Assembly (NCBI GenBank): GCA_036971615.1
Contig: JAYKKR010000018.1
Coordinates: forward strand, 310,001-374,000
Origin: Amyloporia xantha
Taxonomy: Eukaryota; Basidiomycota; Agaricomycetes; Polyporales; Adustoporiaceae
DNA length: 64,000 nucleotides
Direction of reading: 5' to 3'
The position numbers and the translations under genes are program-made. The notes beneath the pieces are model-generated. The model ran no database searches. It saw only the letters and a program-made list of their open reading frames with translations, and had not been told where the DNA came from. Positions 1 to 10,540 of the stretch are shown here, one piece after another (position 1 is the stretch's first letter; each line of letters starts with the position of its first letter).

Positions 1-550
1 ATGCGACGAGCTCGAAACCGAGAACTTTAGGCTAGCCTGCAGAGGTGAGGTGCTGTCTCGGCATGTCTGTGGTCGTAGCGATGATTAGAGCCTGAGCCCC
101 TCGTGGTCTCCCACGCAGCTGACAGAGGTCGCACCCTCCTTGGGCGTCCCACCGCCCAATGCACAGGTTGAAGTTGAACCGGACTGCTCAGGCGGCTCAT
201 GTGGTGAGGTGCGACACTGGTGCGACCTCTGTCGGCTGGTACGAGACCACTCCATTCTTCATTCCGTCCTCCATTCCGCGAGGGCCCTCGCCTTCGGTGC
301 ACTCCTCATATACTGTACTTACATATATGCGTCTATGCCGAGAATCTGCGAAAGACACGCGTACTGATCGAGATCTTTTACGTCATTGTAGCAGTGCTCG
401 GGTAATTATAATCTGCTGCGATCATGAAGATCCGCTTCGCTTCATCTGGTAGCAAGACAACGGCCCACAAATCAATCCCTGCATCGTTTGGCTTATAATG
501 CGAGACGTGCATGCGACGAAATCACAATTCGTGGTTCAGCTCCGTCCAGG
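1..550. other. 5' flank of sedolisin gene, no gene seen
   Basis: No open frame here carries a recognisable domain. The stretch probably holds the promoter and 5' UTR of the protease gene that starts at 551. A TTG-initiated extension of that reading frame reaches back to 488, but the hydrophobic signal peptide begins exactly at the ATG at 551, so the extension is unlikely to be used. Confidence 0.4.
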
Positions 551-3018
551 ATGCTGCTCACCGCTCGCACACTCGTTTCATTGACGCTCATTTTATCTGC
601 AGTAGCCGCTCCTCCCACATTCTCTCGCCATGTCGTGCATGAATCCCGGGGCAATGTTCCGCGTGGGTGGACTCCCGTCCGACGGGCCGAGCCGAGCATG
701 ATCCTCCCTTTGCGTGTCGGTCTCGCGCAAGCCAATCTCGAGAACATCGAGGCGTACATCATGGAGGTGTCGCACCCCGAATCGCCCAACTACGGCAAGC
801 ACTGGACCGCAGCGAAGGTCGCAGAGACCTTCCGTCCCACAAACGAGTCTGTCGACACCGTCCACACGTGGCTCGTCGACAGCGGTATCGAGCCCGACCG
901 TGTGAGGCTGAGCCCGAGCGCCGGGTGGGTGAAGGCAGACGTGACGGTTGAGGAGGCAGAGCGGCTGCTGGGCACGGAGTACTATGTGTACCAGTTTGGG
1001 GAGAAAGAGGGAGAGGGGCACGTCGCATGCCTTGAAAAGTACCATCTGCCCGAGCATGTCGCGAGGCATGTAGAGATTGTGACGCCTACGCTGCACTTTG
1101 ACGTGAAGCCGAAGTCGGGCAAGCCTCAGCTGGAGAGAGTCGAAAGGAGAAGCGGCCAGCCTGGCTTTAGCCTGAGCTCTCCCAAAACCACTGGTGTTAT
1201 TGAGGTATGTAAACAATTCGGTTACCATGTTTGTGAACATACCAAGATTGACCTCGTATCCTCAGAATCTGTACAGCGAGCTTGCGGACTGCGATAATCA
1301 GATTGTTCCGGATTGTCTTCGTGCGCTCTATAACTTCGACTACACCCCTGTCGCGACTAAGAATAATTCTATTGCTATTGGTAGGAAATATTTCATCTTG
1401 TCTTGCGAGTGCTCGATCTCACAGTGCCCTCTCCAGTCGAGTATACACCGCAAGCATATGTGCCGAGCGATCTTGATATGTTCTTTGCCAATTTCTCCCC
1501 CAGCCAAATCGGTACCAGGCCTGTCTTAGATAGCATAGATGGCGGTGAGTGTCTCTCGAGTAATTTGACAGCGGTCTCATCGAGCTCGTCTCTGTAGGCA
1601 CCGTTCAGACCCAGCTTGTAGGCATGGATTACAATGGCGAGTCGAACTTGGATTTACAGTACGCAATGGCACTGGTAGGTCCGACACAGCCTGTCACTCT
1701 TTACCAAAATGGGGATATGATTGAAAGTGTGTGAGCAATTGCATTTGTGACCTCGGAGCTGACGGACCTGCCACTCATTTAGGCGCTTCCTTTAACAACT
1801 TCCTCGACGCTCTTGATGGCTCATACTGCACATTTGACGGCGGAGACGACCCCGAATTTGATCAAAAATACCCCGATCCGTCTGCTGGCGGCTATAAAGG
1901 TATGGATCTTGCTCCCATCTTGTCCTCGATTGATCCATTGAAGGACCTTTGACCCTCCGTTCATGATTTAGGCCCGGAAGACTGTGGAACATATACCCCA
2001 GCCTATGTTATGTCTACCTCGTATAATTATTACGAACCTGATATGACGCCGGCGTACCAGGAGAGACAATGTACCGAGTATGCCAAGGTCTGTTCATAAG
2101 TTATGCTGACTCGACACGTCACTGACACTACCATTTTCAGCTCGGCCTCATGGGTGTGACAATTCTGTTCGCTTCTGGGGACGAGGGTGTTGCGGGAAGT
2201 CAGGGTATATGTCAAACGGCCGATGGGCAGGAAGAATACGGCGGCACGGTGTTCAATCCTGGCTGGCCCTCAACGTGCCCTTACGTCACCAGCGTTGGCG
2301 CTACGCAAGTCAATCCCGGGGCGTCGGTATGTGCCATTAGCGTCACGAGTCTCAGGTGGTCCGGAAGCTCACGCGTTGATGACCTTCGTCAGGTGTATGA
2401 ACCAGAAAGCGCTTGCGAGCAGACGATCTACTCCGGCGGCGGCTTCTCAAATAGATTCGCGATGCCCGAGTATCAGAAGGCTGCTGTCGAGCATTATCTG
2501 ACCACTTACCCGCCGCCGTATTCGTCTGCCGTGTACAATGCGTCTGGCACTTCGCGTGCGTTTCCTGATATGGCTGCCAACGGGTGTGTCGTCATTATCA
2601 AATACACTTGTGATGAAAGATACTGAAAACCCGATCAGTGCAAATTATGTAGTAGCTATCAACGGCGAGTACCATCGTGTGTATGGCACATCATGTGCTT
2701 CGCCTGTCTCCGCCGCCATGTTCTCTGCTATCAACGACGCGCGTTTGGCTGTCGGAAAGGGCCCGATAGGCTTTATTAATCCTTCTGTACGTATATATTG
2801 TCTGTCGCTGCATGTGCTCTCGCCTCATTCCACATTTGTTGTTGCAATTATAGATCTACTCGCCTCTCTTCAAGGACGCATTCAATGATATCACCAACGG
2901 AACGAATCCGGGATGCGGCACTGCTGGATTTACGGCCGAGCCTGGTTGGGACCCGGTGACGGGAGTCGGGACACCCAACTTTGCGAAATTGCTTGATCTT
3001 TGGCTGGGACTACCCTGA
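551..3018 (+). CDS. Sedolisin (S53) serine-carboxyl peptidase, tripeptidyl-peptidase-like
   Basis: Secreted acid protease of the sedolisin/tripeptidyl peptidase family, about 645 aa in roughly ten exons. The ATG at 551 opens a signal peptide (MLLTARTLVSLTLILSAVAA). A pro-domain follows (HPESPNYGKHWT, then a tract near 'VRLSPSAGWVKADV'). The catalytic Glu and Asp lie in ESNLDLQY (about 1637-1660), the oxyanion Asp in SGDEG (about 2166-2182), and the nucleophile Ser in GTSCASP (about 2686-2708). The C-terminal calcium-site region reads GWDPVTGVGTPNF. Introns with clear GT-AG ends include 1205-1265, 1381-1424 and about 1543-1597. The Ser motif has Cys where Ala is usual (GTSASxP), but the nucleophile is kept. 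Such enzymes release tripeptides from protein at low pH outside the cell. Family assignment is firm; some internal splice ends are approximate. Confidence 0.93.
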
Positions 3019-3769
3019 TCTAGTCGGGTGAGGCAAACCTTTGAGTAATTTGTGATGAAGCAGCAACCCATACCAGTAAGTCTGATACTCACAAGATACC
3101 CGTTCATATCGCCGACCTGCGCGTTGGGCGTACCGCCGGTCATGTACTGTGCACCTGCCGTGCTTCTTTGATTATACTGTCGTTCCTATACCTTAGCCCT
3201 GCCCCTCGTTAGTCATCATCGTATATCGCACTTGTTGCTCGAGCTCGACATACTGAGGGATCAATATTATGTCCGTACGCTACAGTCATCGCGCTCTCGC
3301 TCCAATTTCTCGCTCCAATTATTTGGTCGGTGGATGGGAGACTTGAAATCTTTGTCATCTGCGACTATGCCGGGTTGGAGATAACTAATAGCATTTTCAG
3401 GTGGCACTGAGAACGGTAAATATGCGTGATGGATTTTTACAATGTCGGTATCCGGATACTAGTTGTGAGCAATTGCAAGCAGGACGTACGAAGCAACCTG
3501 ACCAGACGCTAGTGCTTGATGAGAAGGACTCGCCGATTGTTCCAGCTTACGCGGGCACTAGTCTACTTTCTGACGCGGGGGTCTTAACGGTAGGGTCCTA
3601 AGTTAAGGCGGAGTTCCTACCCAAAGGGGAGATGTTGGTCGGAATTTGATCGGAGTTCGTTATTCGATCAGAGGCTGCGATCGAGCTCCAGTAGGACGTA
3701 CAGTACCGTTCAGTCTGTCTTCTTTAGCATCGCCCGCCACAACTTCCGGATGTACTTCCTCTGTCTGCA
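3019..3769. other. Intergenic, possible orphan exon at 3401-3590
   Basis: Between the protease and the next exon-like frame there is a 66-codon open stretch (3401-3601, +), but it has no recognised domain and no convincing splice partners. I see no RNA gene or repeat here. Confidence 0.3.
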
Positions 3770-4224
3770 ATGCCTCAAAATACACTGCCTCCTGGAGAGG
3801 TCAAATGGCGAGCTCAACGAGACGCTATCATGGACGCCCGGCTACAAGACATCCATCGAGGCTACGGCACTCTCGGCGCGTTCATGAAAGCTCTCTTCAC
3901 AGTACCGCAGACACAGGTCGAGAAGGGAAACGGGCAGCGCCATGCACAAATGGTTTCTGCGTTCCACCGGGAAGCGAGCGAACGAAGTTTTGCCAGAGAG
4001 CGCACGCTCACCCGACACGCTCAGACGCGTCTCAGAAGCGTTGAACGCGAAATTATGGTTTGTTTGTACAAAATCGTGACATGCCGTACGGCAGATGGAT
4101 GGCGATGGGACCCTACCGATAAGACCCCCCCAATAGAAAGCAGACGTCAGATACGGATATCCTGAGCCTGCGAAGGTTTGAAGGAAGTATCTACTCTGCT
4201 CACAGGAGACTAGCGGGCACGTGA
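3770..4224 (+). CDS. Small hypothetical protein, possibly the N-terminal remnant of a DUF6589-like protein
   Basis: The ATG at 3770 opens a charged, helical frame with the segments GYGTLGAFMKALF and RHAQMVSAF. This layout resembles the N-terminal part of large DUF6589-type proteins common in polypore genomes; that is family memory, not a search. A plausible intron starts after the Met codon near 4053 (gtttgt) and ends in gcag near 4142. The downstream exon then ends LRRFEGSIYSAHRRLAGT with a TGA at 4222-4224. The predicted end overlaps the edge of the duplicated FunK1 segment, so the gene was probably cut when that segment inserted. The bulk of a DUF6589 protein is absent. Treat as a fragment. 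Confidence 0.28.
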
Positions 4225-7200
4225 TCGACGCGTATGTGATTGTGGCCACTTGCAACGGCGTGTCACATTCTCAACTCAACACTCCATCCACGATTGACGC
4301 CACATAAACAGTGCGCGTATCAATTCTCAACACACGCCTTTGACAACGAGGAATAGAGCTACATTTTAGTGTCGTGACTCAGATTTCAGCCGCTGCAGGT
4401 GGGTTATCAGGTCATTGTTCTACGTACTTCACGCTGATGTTCAATGGGACGGCTACCGCCTTCTGACTCTGATAGGTCTAAGGAGTCTAAGGAGGACCCT
4501 AGCTACACACGCTACGCTTATTTGTATTGAAGCACGCTCTGCGAGATGTCAATGAGACTCGGGAACCAGTCATCATTGGTGCGCTAATTGTACGCTTCTC
4601 ATCCTGACAAAATTTGAAATCCCTTCTTGATCTCAGTCGGAGTCTGACGTGTCCTATCTTCCTGAATATGCTGAATATGATTGCAAGGCTTTTATTCAAG
4701 AGTTCAGGTTTGGAGAATCTATCCCTGAGCTCCCGGTCGAATTTTTCCTCCAAAATCTACTTCCTGATTTGCGTCAAGGACTTGATGTTGATGAGATAAT
4801 CGAGAAACTCAAAATCAGTCACCCACCTGAGATTCGTAATGGCCGCTGGAGTGAGTTTGTCGACGATCCGCAGTCTTGCAGACATCGCGAAGCTATTGCC
4901 TTCAAGCCTTTGGAAAGATTGGGTGGCGCCATCGCTACCGAGAGCAGTGTAGATGGTGTTCAACCGCTTCTTGTATTTCAAAACAATCCGAATGGGACTC
5001 CCGTTTCAGAGATGCAAGACGCGACAAGCCGCCCTGACGGATACTTCCTTTTACGAGACCGCCTCCACGGTAAGGACAGTTGGGCTGACATCGCGCTTTG
5101 TGCAGGATATAAGAAGTTGAAAACGGATGTGAACAGAGATGATGTAAGCCCTTTCTCGCTGCAGCGAGCGTAGTGGGCTGCCCTACTTACATATCACACA
5201 GGATGTAAGGAAGGTAATTTGGAGTATGCATCACTGTCTACGTGAAGATCCTCGTCGGCGCTTTACCTTCGGGATGACGATAGAGAACACAGATATGAGA
5301 ATTTGGTTCTGCAGCCGTGCAGAGCTACTCGTCAGTCAAGCGTTCAACTTCATAACAGTAAGATCTTCAGCAGCCGTAGCCTAATACTGTTCTGACATGA
5401 TCATTAGGACCACCGTACGCTTGTTCGTTTTTTTCTGGCTATTATGTATGCACAGCCGCACGAAGTGGGATGGGATCCTACCATGAAACTTGTCCTGAAT
5501 GACAAGGGCGAGGCACAATATGATGCCAATGGCCTACCCCGATTCGACATACTCGTGCAGCCGAAGCAAGGCAGTCCAATTGAGTATCGCACAATACGGC
5601 TGCTTTCGGACATCGGCGCAAACCCCATACGAGGAAGAGGAACTCGGGTCTGGGAGGCCAAGCGCCTAGAAGACGGCAATGAATGTGGAAACTCAGTCGC
5701 ACTCAAAGATCTGTGGATCGATGATGATCGCAAGAGAGAAGGTGATGTCCTTGATGATTTACACCAAGTGTCCACAGACGCGGAAGACCGGGATATATTG
5801 GATTCGTTCCTCCTGACAGTTGTATGTCATGGAGACGTTCATATCGACATAAGCCTAGGTCATACTCTAGATCATACTCGCAACCTGATGACGCGTGGAG
5901 CTATCCCTTCAGGCAAGCGCGGATTCCAACTTCAAAACAAACCTGTCCTCTTCGTAAAGAGAAACACCGTCAAGGTGTTCCAAACTGGTGTAGGTGACTA
6001 TCGCACTCCAGAAGAGCACATTGAGGCAACACCCGAAGATTCTCCCGGTCATCATCCGAAGGTTCATTATAGGATTGTTTTCGAGGAGGTCTGTTATCCG
6101 ATATACACGTTGATCTCGTTGTCAGCAATTTTCGACGTGCTCGTACAGATGATGTTCGGTAAGAGAAATGACATTTTGTTGTGAGTTCAATCTTCACCTT
6201 TGTCTTCGTTCAGTATTGCGAGTTATGCATGAGCATGGCTGGGTCCATCGGGACATTAGTACTGGCAACATCCTCGTGTGCCACATAGATGGTAAATTGT
6301 GTGCTAAACTATCCGATCTGGAATACACGAAGAAGATTGACGAACCGGGGACAAAAGTTCATGAAATTCGTACTGTATGTGATTTTATTTTGGGTTACAA
6401 TTCTTCTCCTGAAACCAACCTGTCATTAGGGCACTTTAGATTTCATGGCGATCGAAGTGGATTCAGTGGCATACTCATTTAGGCCTGATAGACATGATGA
6501 GCGCCCTGTTGTGGAAGATTCCTTATCCAGGAGTCTCTATAGCAGATATAGGAAACAAGGAAACACTCGACCTCAGGCGCCGCAAAAAATCCTTGAACCG
6601 GTCACGGACCCTGCTGCAGGTTTCCGATACAATCCCATTCATGACCTTGAATCTATTTGGTGGGTCGCAATGTATTTCGTGGTGAACAAGGCTGTTGTCG
6701 CCGTCGGGGATACTCCAGTACGTCGGGACGATAAAAAACAACGTACGTTTGCCAAGGCTTTGTTCTACACTCAATCTGGGAGGGGAAATCTCATGTACGA
6801 AAGTGACTTCATGATAAGCAACATCTGCCATCTTCACGACTCTGTCAAACCCGTCGCTTCTGACCTTGAACGACTGCGGCAGTTGCTCGTCGATCGTTAC
6901 CGGGAAGTTGAAAGAGATCTTGTCGTCAATAATATGACGGCTGCGAGCGGTCTCCATACCACGTTCATCGTCATCTTTGACGCCATCGCAGCAACGCTGC
7001 AGGATAATGATATCAAGATCGACACTTTCCGAGACAAGACAGCCCAGGGTGAAGCGTCTGATGCGTTGAACGCATCCGAGCCAATGGGCCAGAATACAGG
7101 CAAGCGGAGGATGGAGGACGCAGAGGACGACCGGGCAGACGAGGCAGACGAAACCTCCGAAAATTCTTCCATATCAGCACGGCCTGCGGCGAGGAAAAAG

Positions 7201-7445
7201 TCCAAGCAGTCACATCTAGCGGTCTGAGTAAGAGTATTCAGTATTTGGTCCCTTATTGTGACGCCGAGGAGACGAAGTCATTTCGGACATCAGAGACTGA
7301 CAAAATTATGGTGGCGAACAACTCTAGGATTACATGAACGAAGAGCGGAAGGTCCGCATATCTACGCACTGTAAGACGTCGATCAGATTTCGTTACGGTA
7401 TACCACCATGACTGTGGCATGTATTCATTGGATCTGCACTCCATA
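4212..7445. repeat. Left arm of inverted segmental duplication (FunK1 copy A)
   Basis: This segment matches the reverse complement of about 20470-23775. Homology begins near CACGTGATCGACGCG (about 4219-4233, against about 23748-23762), runs through the promoter and all coding exons, and continues past the stop codon (shared GACAAAAT and ACATGAACGAAG blocks). Introns and flanks are similar as well as exons, so this is a DNA-level duplication and not retroposition. Outside these limits the flanks do not match. Confidence 0.8.
4546..7227 (+). CDS. FunK1-type fungal protein kinase, copy A (5' end remodelled)
   Basis: Fungal-specific kinase-like protein of the FunK1 family, with N-terminal region, kinase core and a basic C-terminus. 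Motifs seen: WVHRDISTGNILV (catalytic loop, about 6241-6279), LSDLEYTKK in the DFG position, GTLDFMA (activation-segment end, about 6430) and HDLESIWW (about 6641-6664), all family hallmarks. Introns: 5140-5201 (holding an in-frame TAG that is therefore harmless), about 5361-5408, about 6157-6213 and about 6376-6429. The ATG used by copy B is ATT here (4575-4577), and a TGA follows in the old frame. A rescue model exists: ATG 4546, 11 codons, intron 4579-4636, then in frame into the conserved body. If that intron is not spliced, the gene is a 5'-eroded pseudogene. The C-terminus has an ARKKSK cluster that could be a nuclear signal. Substrates are unknown. Confidence 0.75.
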
Positions 7446-7802
7446 TCTATGTGGTTTTCCTGTTGCTTCTTTATGTTAACAATGTTTCCAGCTCAGTTTA
7501 TGTGTCCGAGAATTGATCTTCGGATTCAGCCGTAGGCTGGGAAAAATTAATTTGATTATAATAGCAGTCAAGGAGTTCCCATTCGATTCGACAACGCGAC
7601 AAGAAAAACAGACATAAGGAGATATCCGAACCATAGTAAGATGATCGTGGTGTTTATGCAGCAGTTGATCTCGCTCGCAGAACGTTTCATCTAAGTAGTA
7701 CCATTACATCCTTATCAATTAAAATTTGCGCTTCCGTTCAAGGATGGGTTCTCCCTATTGAATATTTCAGCCTTTACAACATGCACTAATGGAGGAGCTC
7801 AC
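7446..7802. other. Intergenic spacer, nothing recognised
   Basis: AT-richer spacer between the 3' flank of FunK1 copy A and the convergently ending zinc-finger gene. It probably holds both 3' ends. No coding frame or repeat stands out. Confidence 0.5.
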
Positions 7803-8642
7803 TCACTTTCGCTGACAGTCCTTCTTGGAGTGGCGCCTGAGTGAATCACCCCTCGAAAATATGCGATGACAACGAGGGCATTGCTGTCTGGTACTGCCCA
7901 CATGAACGCAAGCGATGTGTTTGGCATAACCATGAACGAACATTGCCTTGCCACACAGATGTCCGTCTGTCGACCATTGGCATATTCCTGTGGTCCTTTG
8001 GCCCAAAGGATTGACTGCATTGTCGTAATGATACTCCCTCAGGTGTCGAGCAATACCGGCAGGACTGCAATCGACCAACCCGTGGCTGCATGGTGAACCC
8101 CAATGACAGTTCATTAGGACAGCATTTTCCACAGTAGTTTGGTCCATAGACGAGGTGGGAATGATCAGCTGGTGATTCGTGCCATTTGGCAAAGTGGGAT
8201 GGATGCTGGACCGTTCATCATTGATACTAGTCGAAGAATACTGGAAGGATTCGGTATTCGGGGTGTGTGGATATGTCGCCGCACTTTCAACCCTGCTATC
8301 AAAGCCAAAAGACCCTATCAGATCAATGTATTATTCGTGAGAACAATACACTCACACATTGCTAGAGGCTGCGAGTTTCTGGAAACGATGGGCGTAGGTG
8401 TTGACCAACACACTTTCAGACCCACTCAGTGATGTGACTTCCCTTGAACGTAAACATGAATAAGTTTCAAAATTATTTCTTAACCATACTGACTGTGGAA
8501 CCGGCGGCCACGAGAAGGGATCCGACCAGTGGGACCAAGGAAGAAAGCCGGAAACGGCCGTGGAGACAGCGGAGTTTTGGCTCAGGACTTCCTCATCTAC
8601 GTACGGCCGAGCGACATTATAGTAGTAACCGTTTGTCGGCAT
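7803..8642 (-). CDS. Small C2H2 zinc-finger protein (putative transcription factor)
   Basis: Three exons give a protein of about 240 aa: 8642-8494, 8442-8356 and 8292-7803. The ATG at 8642 starts MPTNGYYYNVARPYVDEEV. Intron 1 (8443-8493, 51 nt) and intron 2 (8293-8355, donor GTGAGT, acceptor GCAG) keep one frame from the Ser/Thr-rich N-terminus into the C-terminal cysteine/histidine region. That region has an upstream pair (CHWGSPC then HLREYH), a middle pair (CQW...CGKAMF...HIACVH) and a final classical finger CPRCHRIFSRGDSLRRHSKK. Intron 1 is a multiple of three and open, so retention is possible. Likely a nuclear DNA-binding regulator; target unknown. It is convergent with FunK1 copy A. 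Confidence 0.68.
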
Positions 8643-10292
8643 GATTATGCTAGCGTGAAGCAGTAGGGGATTCCGAAGGGCGGAATGAACTGGGGCAGAA
8701 AAAGCGCATCTGGAGTGCCTTTAAGAGACGAAGAGGTGAGTGGTGCTGAGACGTAATAAAGATGAGTTTTTCGAATCACGGACCCTGATGAACATGCAGT
8801 TCGATTACTGAGCGCGCAGGAGGAGACTAAAGGTGTCATTGTCTGCACGGCGCGAAGCGCCCTACATATGGTCCACTGCTGTGATTCTGTTTCCTCAGCC
8901 TCTGAGTCTGGCAGAACTCAAATGCACATATGTTCTGTCAGAGTAAGATTTCCTCGTTGTGTGTATGTGGCTCACAAGCGCGGAGTTTGGCGCCAAGTTC
9001 CATGGCTCATCCAGTTAATCTCGATGACAAGGAGATCCTGTGATAAACCGTCTTGATGATGTAGTTGCGATGTAATACCGCAAATGTCCTGCTCTGATAG
9101 TTATGGTGTAGCAAATTTCTCGAAGCATTAAAATTACCATCGTCACGTCGAAGGGCTCACAAGATGAGGCCCCCTCAGTGCGCGATCTACAAAGGCTCTG
9201 TTTGGAACTGCATCATCATGAATGCCAGTCTTGTGGTACACCGCCGTCTGGGGTCGAGATAAAGTGCTGTCTGACATAGACCGGGTAGAATGTGAACATC
9301 GACCCTTAGACCTAGCGCCTCCGAGGAGCGATCGGAAAGTCGAAGCTTGACAGGGAATTTCCGCGCTGCGATAAGAGTCAGCAGCAGTGTTGTGGATATG
9401 GGAATTTTAGCATACTACTACTCGTTTGCGATGGAAAGCTCTAGCCATACAAGGAAGTCTAGTTGGTGAGGTGACATTTACCCGAGCGCTGCATGACTTC
9501 GGTAGGAGGCGCCTCTTGTGAGTAAATGACCACAACACAGCATGCACTAATTATAAATGTCTAAGTAAGATCAGCTCAATGCAAAATTATGACCAACAGA
9601 AAATGGACACACACGAGAGCGAGATTCGGCCCATGACTTCCCCGTTCCGCTGCATACCACCGTTAGCCTGGACACGAGTGTGAACATAAAATTAGACGCT
9701 GACATAATGATGAGCATCAACGGCTTTCGTTCAACGGGAAAGGGCACAACCAAATTGACGCAGAGCTGTGTGTAGTCTGTCGTTATGTTTAAGTCGCAGG
9801 ATCCCTAAAACAGGCCGGATTCGTTCACTATGTGAACACAAATAATATAGTCGAATTAACCAAGCACGGAGTACCTACCACGGAGGGATACTCCGTAAGT
9901 TATGAGGATCACAGCGACAATGCTACGCTGAAGTAGGCGCAGTCATTACTGCCGTCATGAAAAAAGAAACAGTCATACCTACTTTCTATGTTGCGGCACG
10001 CGCCAGGACACACAGGTGACGATAATTATAGGACACCCGAGAAGCTGCCGAGGGCTGGCGGACTGCGGTTCGCAGCGAGTCGAGTTCAAGAACGTGAACC
10101 GCCCTGCGAGAGTCAAAGATGCCGTCCAGTCAAAGGTTTAAGAGTTTCCTGGGTAATGAGTAGTCATCCATATGTTCAGAGAGAAGAGATGTTTGTGTCT
10201 GTCGCCGATAAGGTCGACCAGTAGGCCATTATGACACTTGATCGCCTTTGAGCTATTAGAGGTTGGGTTATTTGTCTTCCCGGGCGCTTTTT

Positions 10293-10336
10293 GTCGTCCC
10301 TGACGGTTTTTGTCGTCCCTGGCGTTTTTGTCGAGG
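10293..10336 (+). repeat. Short tandem repeat, 18-19 bp unit (GTCGTCCCTG...TTTTT)
   Basis: The unit GTCGTCCCTGacGGTTTTT occurs at 10293 and, slightly changed, at 10312; a third partial copy (GTCG...) begins at 10330. It abuts the left arm of the foldback structure that starts at about 10339, so it may be a terminal part of the same element. Confidence 0.7.
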
Positions 10337-10338
10337 CG

Positions 10339-10540
10339 GGTGGATTAGTCGGATTCGATTGGCGCGAGTAGATAGTTGCGCGTCACGGCGGCGGGCGCTA
10401 GTCACGGCCACCCAGTCCCCACCATGCACTGAAACTTGGGCAAACTTGGGCATATACTCCGTCACTGACACGCCATGACTTGCCCGCCGTGACGCGCGAC
10501 TATCTATCGATGGCCGTGAATGGATCCGACCAATCGACCG
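10339..10540. mobile_element. Foldback (long inverted repeat) element, MITE-like candidate
   Basis: The left arm 10339-10396 and right arm 10482-10540 are imperfect reverse complements. The best core is GCCCGCC...GTGACGCGC(A/G)ACTATCTA, and further out AT(C)CGAC(T/C)AAT pairs as well. The loop of about 85 nt holds a short direct repeat (AAACTTGGGC twice, about 10432-10450). There is no coding capacity. This is the look of a non-autonomous foldback or MITE insertion; target-site duplications could not be set by eye. Confidence 0.55.

Noticed and set aside
593..1240. 215-codon minus-strand frame opposite the sedolisin
   Set aside because: It is an antisense shadow of the GC-rich protease exon, with no domain features.
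5170..5172. In-frame TAG in FunK1 copy A read as a disabling mutation
   Set aside because: It lies inside a GT-AG intron (about 5140-5201) whose removal joins conserved coding sequence, as in copy B.
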